A DNA stretch of 64,000 nucleotides from Leptolyngbya sp. SIOISBB (GTDB lineage: Bacteria > Cyanobacteriota > Cyanobacteriia > Phormidesmidales > Phormidesmidaceae), in the NCBI GenBank assembly GCA_010671905.1, contig JAAHII010000001.1, positions 6,906,026-6,970,025 of the forward strand, in the 5' to 3' direction. The translations under genes and the position numbers were made by a program. This document shows, one piece after another, positions 1-8,955 of this stretch (the stretch's first letter is position 1; every line of letters begins with the position of its first letter). The notes under the pieces are model-generated. The model was not told the origin of the DNA, did not search any database, and saw only the letters and a program-made list of their open reading frames with translations.

Positions 1-1
1 A

Positions 2-2525
2 ATATCTGAAGACGTTGAGGTTGACACCATTGAGGTCACCTCAGAAGAACAAACTGTTCCTCCCGAAGAACTGATAGAACCAGAACCAGAGGACATTCCT
101 GTTCAGCCCGTTGGTGAGCAACCCATTGTCAATACGGTTCCGGCTGAGACTGTACCTGTACAGCCCGTTGAGTTACCTCCAGTTGCTCCTATCGCTAGAC
201 CTAAGCCTGCTGTTGCGGCAGAGCCAGAAAAATCATTTCCCGCCATCACCTTCAATTTATTTGAAGTGCCCGCTTCGGAACGGCAAACTTCCCCTAATTC
301 TGAAAAACCCATTGTCTTAGATCCTTCCAAAGCCTATTCCCCCGATATCAGCAGATATACCGTCATCGACACCGAAGTGGACTGGATGCGTCATTTCGGC
401 ATTAGCAATACGCCCTATTGGGTGCGTGGTAAAGCACTTTGTGATTGGGCAGAAGAGTGGTTGCGGGGCTGGAACCGGACTCATCAAATTGCTGAAATCA
501 AACGCTCGCCGTGTAAAAAGCTCGCCGACCTGCTACATCCTGTTGCGGTTCCTGCTGATTGGACTGAGCAACAGTGTTTAGCTGTCGTAATGCACTCGGA
601 GCGATACCGGTCATACCCTCTTGCCAACCTTCTTGCTGAATTAACCAAGAGTGATCCGAGCGTTTGGCTCGATGCTCCCTCTCCCGAAAATCTGGCAAAG
701 TGGTTGGAGATCGAAGTTCCTCAAGAAGCCTACGTTCTAGAGAAAGCTTGGCAGGCTCAGCGTCCTAAGTCTGCTTTGACTCCTTACTATCAAACTACTG
801 ATAAGCAACAACTCCTCAAACAGTGGCTTGGCATTGCCGACCCTAAACTGAGTGAACTCGGCTCCTATACGCTCCCCGATGTCCCGTCGTCGCTGAAAGC
901 TGAATTCGAGGCTTTTTGGGAACGTGAACTCTATCGCACCCATGGAAGCATCCTTGACAATTTAGATTTCCATACGCAACCAGCTCCGAAAAGAGTTGCT
1001 GAAACTGCGTACAAAGTCCTTCAACAACATCCCGATTTCATCACCTCGGAACGCCAAAAACACCTCAAAGGGTACATCGCTTATCCGCAGTACGAAGAAC
1101 TGACGCAGTATCAGCGGCCCCCTGAATCGCAATCATTATGCTTAGATGCCTCTGCTCCAGATGCTTTGCAATGGGTGACAGATCAATATTTACCGCTGCG
1201 GCGATGGGAAACCAACGGCACGAATTTAACATCAGAGAGAAAAGTTTGCGATCGCCTCGCAGCCAGCTTCGAGGAGTGGATACTCAAGCACTATCCTGAT
1301 CTCACTGCTGAGAAAGCAGCCAATTCATGGTTGAACTATAACGTCGGTTATCACGCTGAAGAATTATGTTTGCAAGGATCCGTATTTTGGGTTGTTGTCG
1401 ATGGCTTTGGGATGGCTAGACCACCAAACGTTGTTGGCCCTACTGACTGAGCAAAAACAGCTACAACTTGAGCGAGGTTTAGAACCTCGATTTAGCATCT
1501 TGCCAACCAAGACTGAATATGCCAAGTGGAGCTTATACAGTCAACGCCGTCCTAACCATGAGTCTTGGAAGCCGGATGCTGGTGAAGGATTCAAAGCTAA
1601 TGACTTCCTAATGCAAAATGGCAAGCGCTACACTGATAACGACGTCGTTAAGAAGCGACTACAGAAAGACCTCCAATCGGGTAGCCAGCAACTCTACTGT
1701 TGGGATACCGATCGCTTTGACAAACTCTTCCATGATGAAGTGGATTGGGAGGAGCTTTACACAGTCAAGCGCCCCAGGGAGTTGAGAGCGATCGCCGAAG
1801 ATGTCCTACGCTTCGTAGATATGCATCCCCAGAAAGAGACTTTACGAGTCGTCATCGCTAGCGACCACGGCCAGCTCATGGGTAAGTCCAACAAACTGCC
1901 ATCATTGTCCGAAGATTTGGAAATGAAGGGGCGAATGGCGATTGGCAAAGCAGATCATCCGCAACTTGTAGTTCTCGACAGAGAGCGTTTTGATCTGCCC
2001 CATGACATCAGTGTTATTCGAGGACCTGATAGCTTTAGTTCCTTCAGCTATGCCGACGACAAAAGCATTGTGGGGTGCCATGGTGGACTCTATCCAGAAG
2101 AAGTCGTCATCGGCTTTTCCGTGCTGAATAGATCAGTCAAACGCTTACCTGTCATTGTTAAATGCTCCGGCTCGGGCCGACCTGGTGAAGCGGGCATTGT
2201 CAAAGCTGAGATTAATAATCCCAACACCGTTGCAATTGCCGACCTCAAACTCGTCGTTCATCAACTAGATGAGCTTCAGCAAGGTACCGAACTCGTTGGA
2301 ACTGTCGGCCCGAAAGAAACTCAAACCTTTGATATCGAAATCTCGAATTGGCCAGAGCTACCCCCCTCTCACAATGGCAATTCTCTACCCCTAAAAGGCA
2401 AACTCGAATTCCATTATCAAAATGCCGAAATGGGAACGGCTGAATTGGATCAAGATTCAGTCATTGAAGTGAAACAGATTTTTAGCAGTGGATTGGAGAG
2501 CGGACTCGATGACTTCTTTGAATAG
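2..2525 (+). pseudogene. pglZ: PglZ-family BREX phosphatase-like protein, 5'-truncated, frameshifted
   Basis: The frame is already open at the window edge, where it reads through an acidic, proline-rich linker, so the true start lies upstream. The C-terminal half carries the PglZ (alkaline phosphatase superfamily) motifs VVVDGFG, SDHGQ and HGG, followed by a beta-rich tail. PglZ is a core component of every BREX anti-phage system and is needed for host modification and phage exclusion. The frame shifts inside the first metal-binding motif. Frame 2 reads VVVDGFGMARPP and stops at 1450; the downstream frame resumes as GWLDHQT and runs to 2525. Removing one G from the GGG at 1409-1411 gives VVVDGFGWLDHQ, so a one-base insertion or a sequencing error explains the break. 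The stop overlaps the brxL start by 17 bases. The family call is confident; whether the gene is dead is not. Confidence 0.8.
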
Positions 2526-3957
2526 CTCTGTTTATAACAGCGATCGCGTCTGCGAAGTCTTCGGTAACCTCAGTATCGACAAGACTCGCTTACCATCCAG
2601 TGGCCTTACTGGAGCCGGAGTGCCCAGCTTTGTTGCCGAGTGGCTGCTCGATAAGGTTGTCCCTGGCAGTGGATCTCTCTCAACAACTGAAGCAGAAAAA
2701 ATCAATGCCTTTGTAAGCAAAGCCTTTCCTCGCAAAGACGATGCCAACGTCATCAACTTTAAACTGACTCAAGGTGACATATACAAGCTCATCGCCCTTC
2801 TCAAAGTCCGGGTCAAGCTTGAACAGGGGAAAGGTGCTATTCCTGATCCCGAAGCACAAATTCCCGTCCTCAGCCTAAATAAGTGCGCTATCCCCACAGA
2901 CCTCATTGAGCGCCACGAAATGCTTCTACGACAAGGGGTTTGGGGCAAAATTTCCTTGGGTTTGTTGCCAGATGGCACTCCTGAAGTGATTGATTTCGAT
3001 CCTTTTCAATGCTCCAATGTTGAGCTTGGAGCCTATGCTGCATGCCGCAAGCAATTCAGTACCGCTGAATGGCGCGACCTCATGTTTTGCTCCATGGGGT
3101 ACAACCCCGAGCATCCCAAATACACCCTGGATGCCAAGACCTGGATGCTGGCACGCTTGCTTCCCCTTGTGGAAGCTAACTACCACCTGATGGAGCTAGC
3201 CCCTAAAGGTACCGGCAAAAGCTATGTTTACGAAAACATCAGTAGTAAAGTCTCCCTAGTCAGCGGCGGCAGAGTTTCCCGTGCCCAACTGTTCTTCAAC
3301 GCTAGAACCCGTGAGGTCGGGATTCTCGGTCGCCATGATGTCGTCGTTTTAGACGAAGTTCAGAGTTTAACGTTTGATAACCCTGATGAAGCGATCGGGC
3401 CTTTGAAAACGTATCTTGCTAGCAACCGATTTAATTGTGGGGGCTACCAAGAGATCTCCAGTGATTGTTCACTCATGCTGCTCGCCAACATCGAGTTAGA
3501 TGATCGTCTGCAACCTAAGCATCCTGATAATTTGATTGTCGATCTCCCCGTATTTTTCTCTGAAACCGCCTTACTCGATCGCTTCGCTGGAATCGTCCCT
3601 GGTTGGGAAATTCCCAAGTTCACCCGCGATATGGCTGCATCACAAGTAGGACTGAAAATGGATTTCTTTGGTGAGGCTCTCCTTAGCCTCCGCCGCGACA
3701 ACCGCTACTTTACCTACGCCCAAAACCACACCAAGTTTGACCAAAGCGCTTCCGTTCGTGACCAAAACGCTATCCTCAAATCCGCTTCGGGTTTCCTGAA
3801 AATCCTCTACCCCCATCTGGACCTCACATTGATGGATTACGAACGGGATTGCCTCAAACCAGCTTGCAAACTTCGACAAGCCATCCGAGACTCTGAGTAC
3901 ACCCTCGACGACGAGTTTCATCAATTTGGTCGCGATATCTTAGTGGAGAGTTGTTAA
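2509..3957 (+). CDS. brxL: BREX protein BrxL, short form (Lon-like AAA+ ATPase)
   Basis: This 482-residue protein is the BrxL component of BREX. Residues 227-238 read LMELAPKGTGKS (Walker A, GTGKS at 234-238), residues 278-283 contain the Walker B VVVLDE, and the motifs VSGGRVSRAQLFFN, LPGWEIPKF-type and LDRFAGIVPGWE are those conserved in the family. Longer BrxL proteins of about 680 residues carry a C-terminal Lon-like protease domain. This one stops soon after the ATPase region, matching the short form of the family, so peptidase activity is not expected. I chose ATG 2509, which overlaps the end of pglZ by 17 bases and implies translational coupling; an in-frame GTG at 2488 is the alternative. 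The pglZ-brxL order is standard at the end of type 1 and type 4 BREX operons. Confidence 0.85.
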   Translation: MTSLNSSVYNSDRVCEVFGNLSIDKTRLPSSGLTGAGVPSFVAEWLLDKVVPGSGSLSTTEAEKINAFVSKAFPRKDDANVINFKLTQGDIYKLIALLKVRVKLEQGKGAIPDPEAQIPVLSLNKCAIPTDLIERHEMLLRQGVWGKISLGLLPDGTPEVIDFDPFQCSNVELGAYAACRKQFSTAEWRDLMFCSMGYNPEHPKYTLDAKTWMLARLLPLVEANYHLMELAPKGTGKSYVYENISSKVSLVSGGRVSRAQLFFNARTREVGILGRHDVVVLDEVQSLTFDNPDEAIGPLKTYLASNRFNCGGYQEISSDCSLMLLANIELDDRLQPKHPDNLIVDLPVFFSETALLDRFAGIVPGWEIPKFTRDMAASQVGLKMDFFGEALLSLRRDNRYFTYAQNHTKFDQSASVRDQNAILKSASGFLKILYPHLDLTLMDYERDCLKPACKLRQAIRDSEYTLDDEFHQFGRDILVESC

Positions 3958-3974
3958 GAAAGCTCCCAGCCAAC

Positions 3975-5144
3975 CTACCATTGATAAAGCTTAGAAAGCG
4001 CCTCCAGAAAATTAATTCCTTCATCTAGAGAGCTAAAAACTTTCGTAGAGGCTGCTCTTAGCATATCAATGTATTTTGCTTGTTCATGTTCTAAGCTTGC
4101 CCATTCATCGATAAAGATGACGACTTTATTTAGTGCTTTGGCGTAACCCAACTCTAAAGCCAGAGCATAACCGCCAGGGTTTGCGTTTTCCAAATATGCA
4201 AAAACCATGTGGGACTGGGCAACTCCTTCCAAATCCCACAATGTATATTCGGCAGGATCAGACAAGTTATGCTGTCTAGGGTCTATATATTCAAACTCAG
4301 GCACAGCTAATTTCACTCGGTCCTGCCAATCTGAGCAAAACCCACCAGCCAGATAAACTGTTGTCTTACCAGTCAGGGTTCTGGTCTGCTTGCCAAATTC
4401 AGCCAAACGATCTTCTTTTTCTGCTTCTTTACTGAGAGCAATAAAAGCCATCGAAAATGGGATCTGGAGGGAACGCCTATGAAACTGATAGTACCTCTCT
4501 AGAAAGGGAATCGACAAGAAGAGAAGAGTAATCCATATTACCCAATTCATCGCTTGGACACTTGGAACCAAACCAATCTTCTGAAGTGCGGTCAAAAGTG
4601 CCCATAGCAGAGCAATTAAAATCAGGTCTGTAGCAATTCCCAAATTCAACAAAGAAATGAAAACAAAGCGATAAACCAGAGAATTATCCGATGATGTCGA
4701 TAGAGCCAGATTTCTCCAAAATCCAAAGCCTTTCTCACTTTCCGGAAAACCATCTAGTGATGGAAATTTCTTTGAAATTTTACTGACAAATCCAGAAAAA
4801 TCTGCTCGGCATTCAATTTGCTCCCTCAACTCCTTGCCTGACTTGATAAAACTGAAATATGTGGAAAAAATAGGACATGTTTTGAAGAGTTTTTGAAAGC
4901 ACGGCTCAATAATGAAACTGGTCAATCCCTTTCCAACACTTGAAACAGCATGACCTGCAATGTAGGAAATGGCAATCAACAGTATCCATCCCGAAACATC
5001 ACTTATTGGGAAAAGCTGAGTCGAGCCGAATAGGTTAGGCTGATCCAGAATCACCCAAATTCCTAAAATAAAAATACCACCTGGAATAATGGTCCCGACA
5101 ATGTCAATAAAGAAGCGGTCTAGAGCCGCAAAAACTCCTTCCAT
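3975..5144 (-). CDS. Membrane protein with C-terminal nucleoside 2-deoxyribosyltransferase-like domain
   Basis: This 389-residue protein has hydrophobic segments near residues 12-33 and 50-70 and two more between about 155 and 220. After a charged linker there is a cytosolic-type domain from about 262 to the end. That domain starts with KTTVYLAGGF and contains DPRQHN, a D-rich stretch ending in VAQSHMVFAYLE, then NPGGYALALELGYAKA. This is the layout of the nucleoside 2-deoxyribosyltransferase fold (DUF4406-like), and the Glu of LELGYA sits where the family nucleophile is expected. The gene converges on brxL with a 17-base gap and is divergent from the cysteine desulfurase. Related folds cleave N-glycosidic bonds of nucleosides or NAD in bacterial immunity. 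An effector role at the membrane is my inference. Base composition is AT-richer than the flanking genes, consistent with separate acquisition. Confidence 0.6.
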   Translation of the reverse strand: MEGVFAALDRFFIDIVGTIIPGGIFILGIWVILDQPNLFGSTQLFPISDVSGWILLIAISYIAGHAVSSVGKGLTSFIIEPCFQKLFKTCPIFSTYFSFIKSGKELREQIECRADFSGFVSKISKKFPSLDGFPESEKGFGFWRNLALSTSSDNSLVYRFVFISLLNLGIATDLILIALLWALLTALQKIGLVPSVQAMNWVIWITLLFLSIPFLERYYQFHRRSLQIPFSMAFIALSKEAEKEDRLAEFGKQTRTLTGKTTVYLAGGFCSDWQDRVKLAVPEFEYIDPRQHNLSDPAEYTLWDLEGVAQSHMVFAYLENANPGGYALALELGYAKALNKVVIFIDEWASLEHEQAKYIDMLRAASTKVFSSLDEGINFLEALSKLYQW

Positions 5145-5319
5145 AATCGTAGTTTCTCCAACTTTGTGAGGTATGCTTCGTCATACGATTTAACTTTATG
5201 ATTAACCACTTCGGCGACTGTTTTCAGCCACCAAGACCTTTAGCAACTGATTTGTGATCTGCTTCTTGAAAAGGTACCAATCGTAATTGTCTATCAAATT
5301 GTCCACTGGTTAGCATTCG

Positions 5320-6477
5320 ATGATTTACCTCGACTATCATTCCACTACACCTGTAGATCGCCGCGTCGCCCAAAAAGTCATGTGGGCTATGACTGATGGC
5401 TTTGGAAACGCGAGCAGCACTGATCACGAGATCGGAGATGTTGCTGAGGCTGCTGTAAAGGAAGCAAAGGGCCATATTGCCAACCTCGTTGGAGCCTCTC
5501 CCCGCGACATCATTTTCACGTCTGGCTCTACCGAGAGCATTAACCTTGCCATCCGAGGCACTATTCAGCATCTAGAAAACAAAGGCATTCATCCCCACAT
5601 TGCTCTTTCCGCTGTCGAACACAAAGCCGTTCTCGATACCTGCCTTGCTCTCGAAGAGCAGGAGCGCGTCAAGCTCTCAATCCTTCCAGTAAATACCCAA
5701 GCTCGCATCGACCTGGCTCAGCTAGAGCAAGCCTGCGCCAGCGGCATTCATCTCCTCTGTGTCATGGCCGCTAACAATGAAGTTGGCACCATCTACCCCA
5801 TCGAAAAAATCGCCCACATCGTCCAAACTTACAACGTCCCCTTCCTATGTGACGCCTCACAAGCGATCGGCAAAGTCCCCATCCACTTCCAAGACTGGGG
5901 CATCATAATGCTCTCCCTCTCTGCCCATAAGTTTTACGGGCCTCAGGGGGTTGGGGCTCTAGTCGTCAAACGCGGGCACCCCTTAGAACCATTACTCTAC
6001 GGAGGTGGCCACCAGCGAGGCTTGCGTTCAGGCACCTTGAACCTTCCCGGTATCGTTGGGCTGGGTGAGGCATGTCGGTTACGGGCTTTAGAGATGGAGG
6101 AAGATGAGAGAGCGATTGGGAAGAAGCGCGATCGCCTCCAGAAGCTCCTGACTGAAAAAATTCCAGGACTTGTCGTAAACGGCGATCAGGAAAACCGCCT
6201 CGCCGGAAATCTCCATATCTCTATTCCCGGACTTCCCAATAGTGCCGTGATTGCCAGAGTCCGACATCAGCTAGCCATCTCTACTGGCTCAGCCTGCTCA
6301 TCTAGCGTCGAAGCTCCCTCCCACGTTCTCCGCGCCATGAATCTAGATGAGGACATAGTCGAAGGTTCGCTTCGAATTGGGCTTGGAAAATTCAATACTA
6401 TTGCTGAAATCGAAGCCGCTGCCAGCATCTTGGCTCAAGCTATCCAAGCGGTTCGAGAAGCTATGGTCACCTCATGA
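5320..6477 (+). CDS. Cysteine desulfurase, IscS/NifS/DndA family
   Basis: This 385-residue PLP-dependent enzyme should remove sulfur from L-cysteine as an enzyme-bound persulfide. It begins MIYLDYHSTTPVD, the usual N terminus. The PLP lysine is K204 in SAHKFYGPQG, and the active-site cysteine is C326 in STGSACSS, on the mobile loop. H112-type residues in SAVEHKAV and the SGT of LRSGTLN also fit. Length and motifs are complete. Its place beside BREX genes rather than an isc or suf cluster suggests it donates sulfur to a defence-related DNA modification, as DndA does in phosphorothioation. It could equally be a housekeeping desulfurase next to a defence island. No obvious iron-sulfur scaffold gene is near. 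The family is certain; the partner is unknown. Confidence 0.85.
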   Translation: MIYLDYHSTTPVDRRVAQKVMWAMTDGFGNASSTDHEIGDVAEAAVKEAKGHIANLVGASPRDIIFTSGSTESINLAIRGTIQHLENKGIHPHIALSAVEHKAVLDTCLALEEQERVKLSILPVNTQARIDLAQLEQACASGIHLLCVMAANNEVGTIYPIEKIAHIVQTYNVPFLCDASQAIGKVPIHFQDWGIIMLSLSAHKFYGPQGVGALVVKRGHPLEPLLYGGGHQRGLRSGTLNLPGIVGLGEACRLRALEMEEDERAIGKKRDRLQKLLTEKIPGLVVNGDQENRLAGNLHISIPGLPNSAVIARVRHQLAISTGSACSSSVEAPSHVLRAMNLDEDIVEGSLRIGLGKFNTIAEIEAAASILAQAIQAVREAMVTS

Positions 6478-6527
6478 TGTCGCCAAGTAAGCCCTCAAGA
6501 TTCAGTCCATCGGGCCTGATTTAATCA

Positions 6528-6680
6528 TTGGTCCTTTTTTACCTGGAAACAGGACAGGGTAAAAGGCGCGATCGCATCCCAGCGGCACTCCAGGCAATTC
6601 AGGAACTCTCGGCATTTTTGGACCAACACATCGGTAAAGGCATCGCTATTGAAGAAGGGCTCGAAGCCGAAGGAACTTAG
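6528..6680 (+). CDS. Possible short ORF or gene remnant
   Basis: An open frame starting at TTG 6528 reads LETGQGKRRDRIPAALQAIQ and continues to EEGLEAEGT, about 50 residues, ending at TAG 6680. The amphipathic helical pattern and the lack of rare codons look like the C-terminal end of a real protein. A stop lies just upstream in the same frame, and there is no good ribosome-binding site. It may be the decayed 3' end of a gene once downstream of the cysteine desulfurase. I do not recognise the family. Confidence 0.2.
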   Translation: MVLFYLETGQGKRRDRIPAALQAIQELSAFLDQHIGKGIAIEEGLEAEGT

Positions 6681-6701
6681 CCTTTCATGGCTACGAATAA
6701 A

Positions 6702-6721
6702 GCCCAGCAGTTCTGCTGGGC
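6702..6721 (-). terminator. Hairpin terminator for the leftward gene
   Basis: A perfect 9-bp stem, GCCCAGCAG paired with CTGCTGGGC, has a two-base spacer. Read on the minus strand it is followed by TTTATT, giving a rho-independent terminator for the gene ending at 6745. Confidence 0.55.
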
Positions 6722-6744
6722 CTCGTATCCAAGAAGTAAGTGCT

Positions 6745-7023
6745 TTAGTTTGTGTTAACGATACGCTTTGTCAGTATCCGCATCACCTCTCCAGGATTAA
6801 CCGTTGGCAAGGGTTGGGACCATTCCTCAGGACGGGCATAGCCCAGCCGGTACAGCGTTAACACGCACGATTGAACGACCTGAGGACTCCCGATCGCCAA
6901 CACCCGCAAAATATCCGGCGATGGCTTATCTCTCAGATCGATTAGTGGCTGAGCTTCCGCTGGCACCATCGCGCCAACATCCTGCTCCACCCATGCTTCA
7001 GATTGCTTTGTTTCTGTCATCAT
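6745..7023 (-). CDS. Small hypothetical protein
   Basis: This is a protein of about 92 residues with the stretches LIDLRDKPSPDILRVL, IGSPQVVQSCVLTLYRLGYA and LPTVNPGEVMRILTKR. I recall similar short proteins in other cyanobacteria but cannot assign a function. No membrane segment or signal peptide is visible. ATG 7023 is preferred over the in-frame ATG at 7038 because GGAG lies about 8 bases ahead of it. A hairpin terminator follows the stop on the same strand, which supports it as a transcribed gene. It lies at the boundary between the defence block and the conjugative element and points away from the XRE regulator. Confidence 0.55.
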   Translation of the reverse strand: MMTETKQSEAWVEQDVGAMVPAEAQPLIDLRDKPSPDILRVLAIGSPQVVQSCVLTLYRLGYARPEEWSQPLPTVNPGEVMRILTKRIVNTN

Positions 7024-7142
7024 TGAAATCAGCTCCATAAGAGAGTGCCCCCAGCCCCACGTTTTCCAGGCGACAGGGCTGGGTTTTAAGGTTTACGGGG
7101 AAAGAAAATTTCAGCCCCTAATCAACACTATCACTCAGCAAT

Positions 7143-7193
7143 AGTATTCGCCCGTCAAGAGTATCCACTCGCCAAAAGTATTCTCCCCATAGA
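7143..7193 (+). promoter_or_regulatory. Three tandem 17-bp repeats, candidate operator
   Basis: Three head-to-tail copies start at 7143, 7160 and 7177 with exactly 17-base spacing. Their common core is AGTATYC-N-CYC. They end 17 bases before the start codon of the XRE-type protein at 7211. Regular spacing, about 1.6 helical turns, suggests cooperative binding by a small repressor, most likely that protein itself. Confidence 0.5.
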
Positions 7194-7210
7194 GGTGATA
7201 CTTTCATGGC

Positions 7211-7435
7211 ATGGGGATGATCAACACTATTGCGGAGTTTGCCAAGGCTCAGGGCTGCAAAAATGCCTACGAGTTTTGGAAGGTCACGGGATTATCTCAG
7301 CCGACCACTTACAGGCTCTATAACGATCCCAGTGCCTATCCTTCTAAGGAAACGCAGGAAGCTATTTGTAAAGCCTTTAACGCTCAACCGGGTGAATTCT
7401 TGCGATACGTCCCTGATGATAATGAAGATGAGTAA
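7211..7435 (+). CDS. XRE/Cro-type small DNA-binding protein
   Basis: This 74-residue protein contains one helix-turn-helix. NAYEFWKVTGLSQPTTYRLY matches the helix-turn-recognition-helix pattern of Cro/C1-type repressors that select a target with a TTY/TYR-type second helix, followed by KETQEAICKAFNAQPGEFL, the conserved third and fourth helices. The acidic C terminus (DDNEDE) is short. Such proteins act as dimers that repress phage or plasmid genes. The three 17-bp repeats directly upstream are the obvious binding site and imply autoregulation. The start at ATG 7211 follows GAGGTGATAC. Its target beyond its own promoter is not evident; the small leftward gene at 6745-7023 is divergent and could share control. 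Confidence 0.75.
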   Translation: MGMINTIAEFAKAQGCKNAYEFWKVTGLSQPTTYRLYNDPSAYPSKETQEAICKAFNAQPGEFLRYVPDDNEDE

Positions 7436-7515
7436 GGCATCATCGTTTTCCGTCGCGCTACTGCTAAACCCAGCAGACCTGCGCTATCCTGATCTCTTCC
7501 CAACTTAAAGCCTTC

Positions 7516-8001
7516 CTAGACGCCACCAAATGGCAAATCCCAGAGAAAGTTACAAAGGTAGCTTTCTTCTCCGAATTGGACGTAGCGATATAAACAGCCC
7601 ACCTCTTGATTGGGAAAGATCACGGTTAACTTGGTTACTTGCCCAAGTGAACTCAAGGTCCTTACACTTTGGTTGGTTGAAATATTCTCTGCCTGCACAA
7701 TACGCTGAATAGACGCTAATGTCCGCCAACCACACTGCGGCGCAGGCGATTCGCTTTCCCATACTTCCGAAATGAGAGACACTGCATCCGGTGATAGTGC
7801 TTCTGGACACAATGACTCCGGCAGCCCGATCGCCGTCGTCAACCGCTCATCCGACCACCATGCCCACCACTCGGTGCGATGCACCAATTCAGCACTGGGA
7901 GCTTGGCGAATAGAAGCGATCGGGGTTTGGTCCAGTGCCGCTAATCTCAAAGCCTCCAGCCAAGTAACTGCCGTATAGCATCGGGTTAAAAATCGGGCCA
8001 T
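7516..8001 (-). CDS. Hypothetical protein
   Basis: About 161 residues from ATG 8001. It is tryptophan-rich near the middle (HRTEWWAWWSDERL) and ends in an aromatic stretch (YRYVQFGEESYLCNFLWDL). I see no signal peptide, membrane span or known motif. Shorter open frames exist in both directions here, but this one is longest and has the most protein-like composition. It may form a unit with the ribbon-helix-helix gene at 8183-8644, which lies upstream on the same strand. An in-frame start at 8034 would add 11 residues. I do not recognise the family. Confidence 0.45.
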   Translation of the reverse strand: MARFLTRCYTAVTWLEALRLAALDQTPIASIRQAPSAELVHRTEWWAWWSDERLTTAIGLPESLCPEALSPDAVSLISEVWESESPAPQCGWRTLASIQRIVQAENISTNQSVRTLSSLGQVTKLTVIFPNQEVGCLYRYVQFGEESYLCNFLWDLPFGGV

Positions 8002-8182
8002 GACGTCGCTGCCTTGCTCACTGTGGCAAATCACCTCAACTCCAGCCCAGTGGCAAACTGTCTTTCGCTACCCTCCCCATTCGCTTCGAGAGCAGCTCCT
8101 GTCATAGATTTGTTTTCTATTCAATCCTGAGTCTCGTCTCGCAACATTCATCGGGAACCATGCTGCGGTTGTTAGAGGCTAA

Positions 8183-8644
8183 CTACGACACCACGTCTTG
8201 ACCATCCTCAATCTCAGCTTCCATACGAGCCATGGCTCGTTCGTAAACCCGTAGCCCCAACAACACCAGACGCACCAACATTTGGTCGGGATGACGCTGA
8301 CTCGCTTCGGCAAGTTCCGCAATCCGCTCAGCCGGGATGTGCTCATTGAATAGCACTAGATTCGCTTCGAGTTCGTGAACGAGCGGACGGCGATGCTTTT
8401 GGGCACTTTCCCTAAGTTGCTCCCCAGTTTCGCTAGTCAGAAGTAATTCCAGTAACTCAGCCAGAAAGGGCGATCGCTTTTTATTGCCTTCCGCTTCACA
8501 TTGCGCCTCCATCGCCGCCAGCAGTTCTGCACTCATATAGAACGTCGGACGACAACCCCCCTCTGATTCCTGAGAGGTCACCGAAGATTTGTTCTTGCTG
8601 CGAGAGGTCGGGGAATTCACGATGATTTGTCGTAATAAGAGCAA
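8183..8644 (-). CDS. Ribbon-helix-helix-like regulator
   Basis: A protein of about 153 residues. After a basic, serine-rich start (SPTSRSKNKSS) it has RPTFYMSAELLAAMEAQCEA followed by RSPFLAELLELLL, the strand plus two helices expected of a CopG/MetJ-type ribbon-helix-helix. A long helical C-terminal part (RIAELAEASQRHPDQMLVRL) probably mediates oligomerisation. TTG 8644 is used because AGGA lies about 11 bases upstream; GTG 8620 is the alternative. The palindrome at 8662-8676 sits immediately ahead of the gene and is a plausible operator. The gene is divergent from the secretion operon starting at 9106, so it is a candidate conjugation regulator. The regulatory role is inferred from fold and position. 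Confidence 0.5.
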   Translation of the reverse strand: MLLLRQIIVNSPTSRSKNKSSVTSQESEGGCRPTFYMSAELLAAMEAQCEAEGNKKRSPFLAELLELLLTSETGEQLRESAQKHRRPLVHELEANLVLFNEHIPAERIAELAEASQRHPDQMLVRLVLLGLRVYERAMARMEAEIEDGQDVVS

Positions 8645-8661
8645 CTAGATCTATCCTAACC

Positions 8662-8676
8662 TCCTACTGAGTAGGA
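8662..8676. promoter_or_regulatory. Perfect palindrome, candidate RHH operator
   Basis: TCCTACT-G-AGTAGGA has two perfect 7-bp arms around a single base, 18 bases ahead of the ribbon-helix-helix gene. Its core ACTGAGTAG recurs at 8954-8962 ahead of the secretion operon. Confidence 0.45.
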
Positions 8677-8955
8677 CAAAGGAGAGCTAAGAAGCTTCAC
8701 AAAAACTATTCGGTCATTCCCTTAAAAGGACATTGACTTTATGTCAGCTTCATCCACGAGTTCTCCTACAAAGTCAGAACGGCAAACTAGATTTTCCCAT
8801 TCTTATGAACCGGGTCATTGATCACTGCCCAGAAGGCATCATTTTTAACAGGGCTTGTGAATACAGAGGTAAACAGCTCACGTGTCGGCTTACAGCACTT
8901 TCCAAACAAAATCTAAAACCTGCTTTACTTTTCAGAAATATTGCTACAGTATGAC

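Noticed and set aside
1246-1256. GCGATCGC palindromes as regulatory sites
   Set aside because: This is the HIP1 octamer, scattered across the window in and between genes; it only indicates a cyanobacterial genome.
5224-5571. Minus-strand frame over the start of the cysteine desulfurase
   Set aside because: It overlaps a complete enzyme gene with all catalytic motifs.
8733-8954. A 73-codon plus-strand frame in the regulator-T4SS gap
   Set aside because: TTG start, no ribosome-binding site, and it ends close to the inverted repeat; composition is not protein-like.
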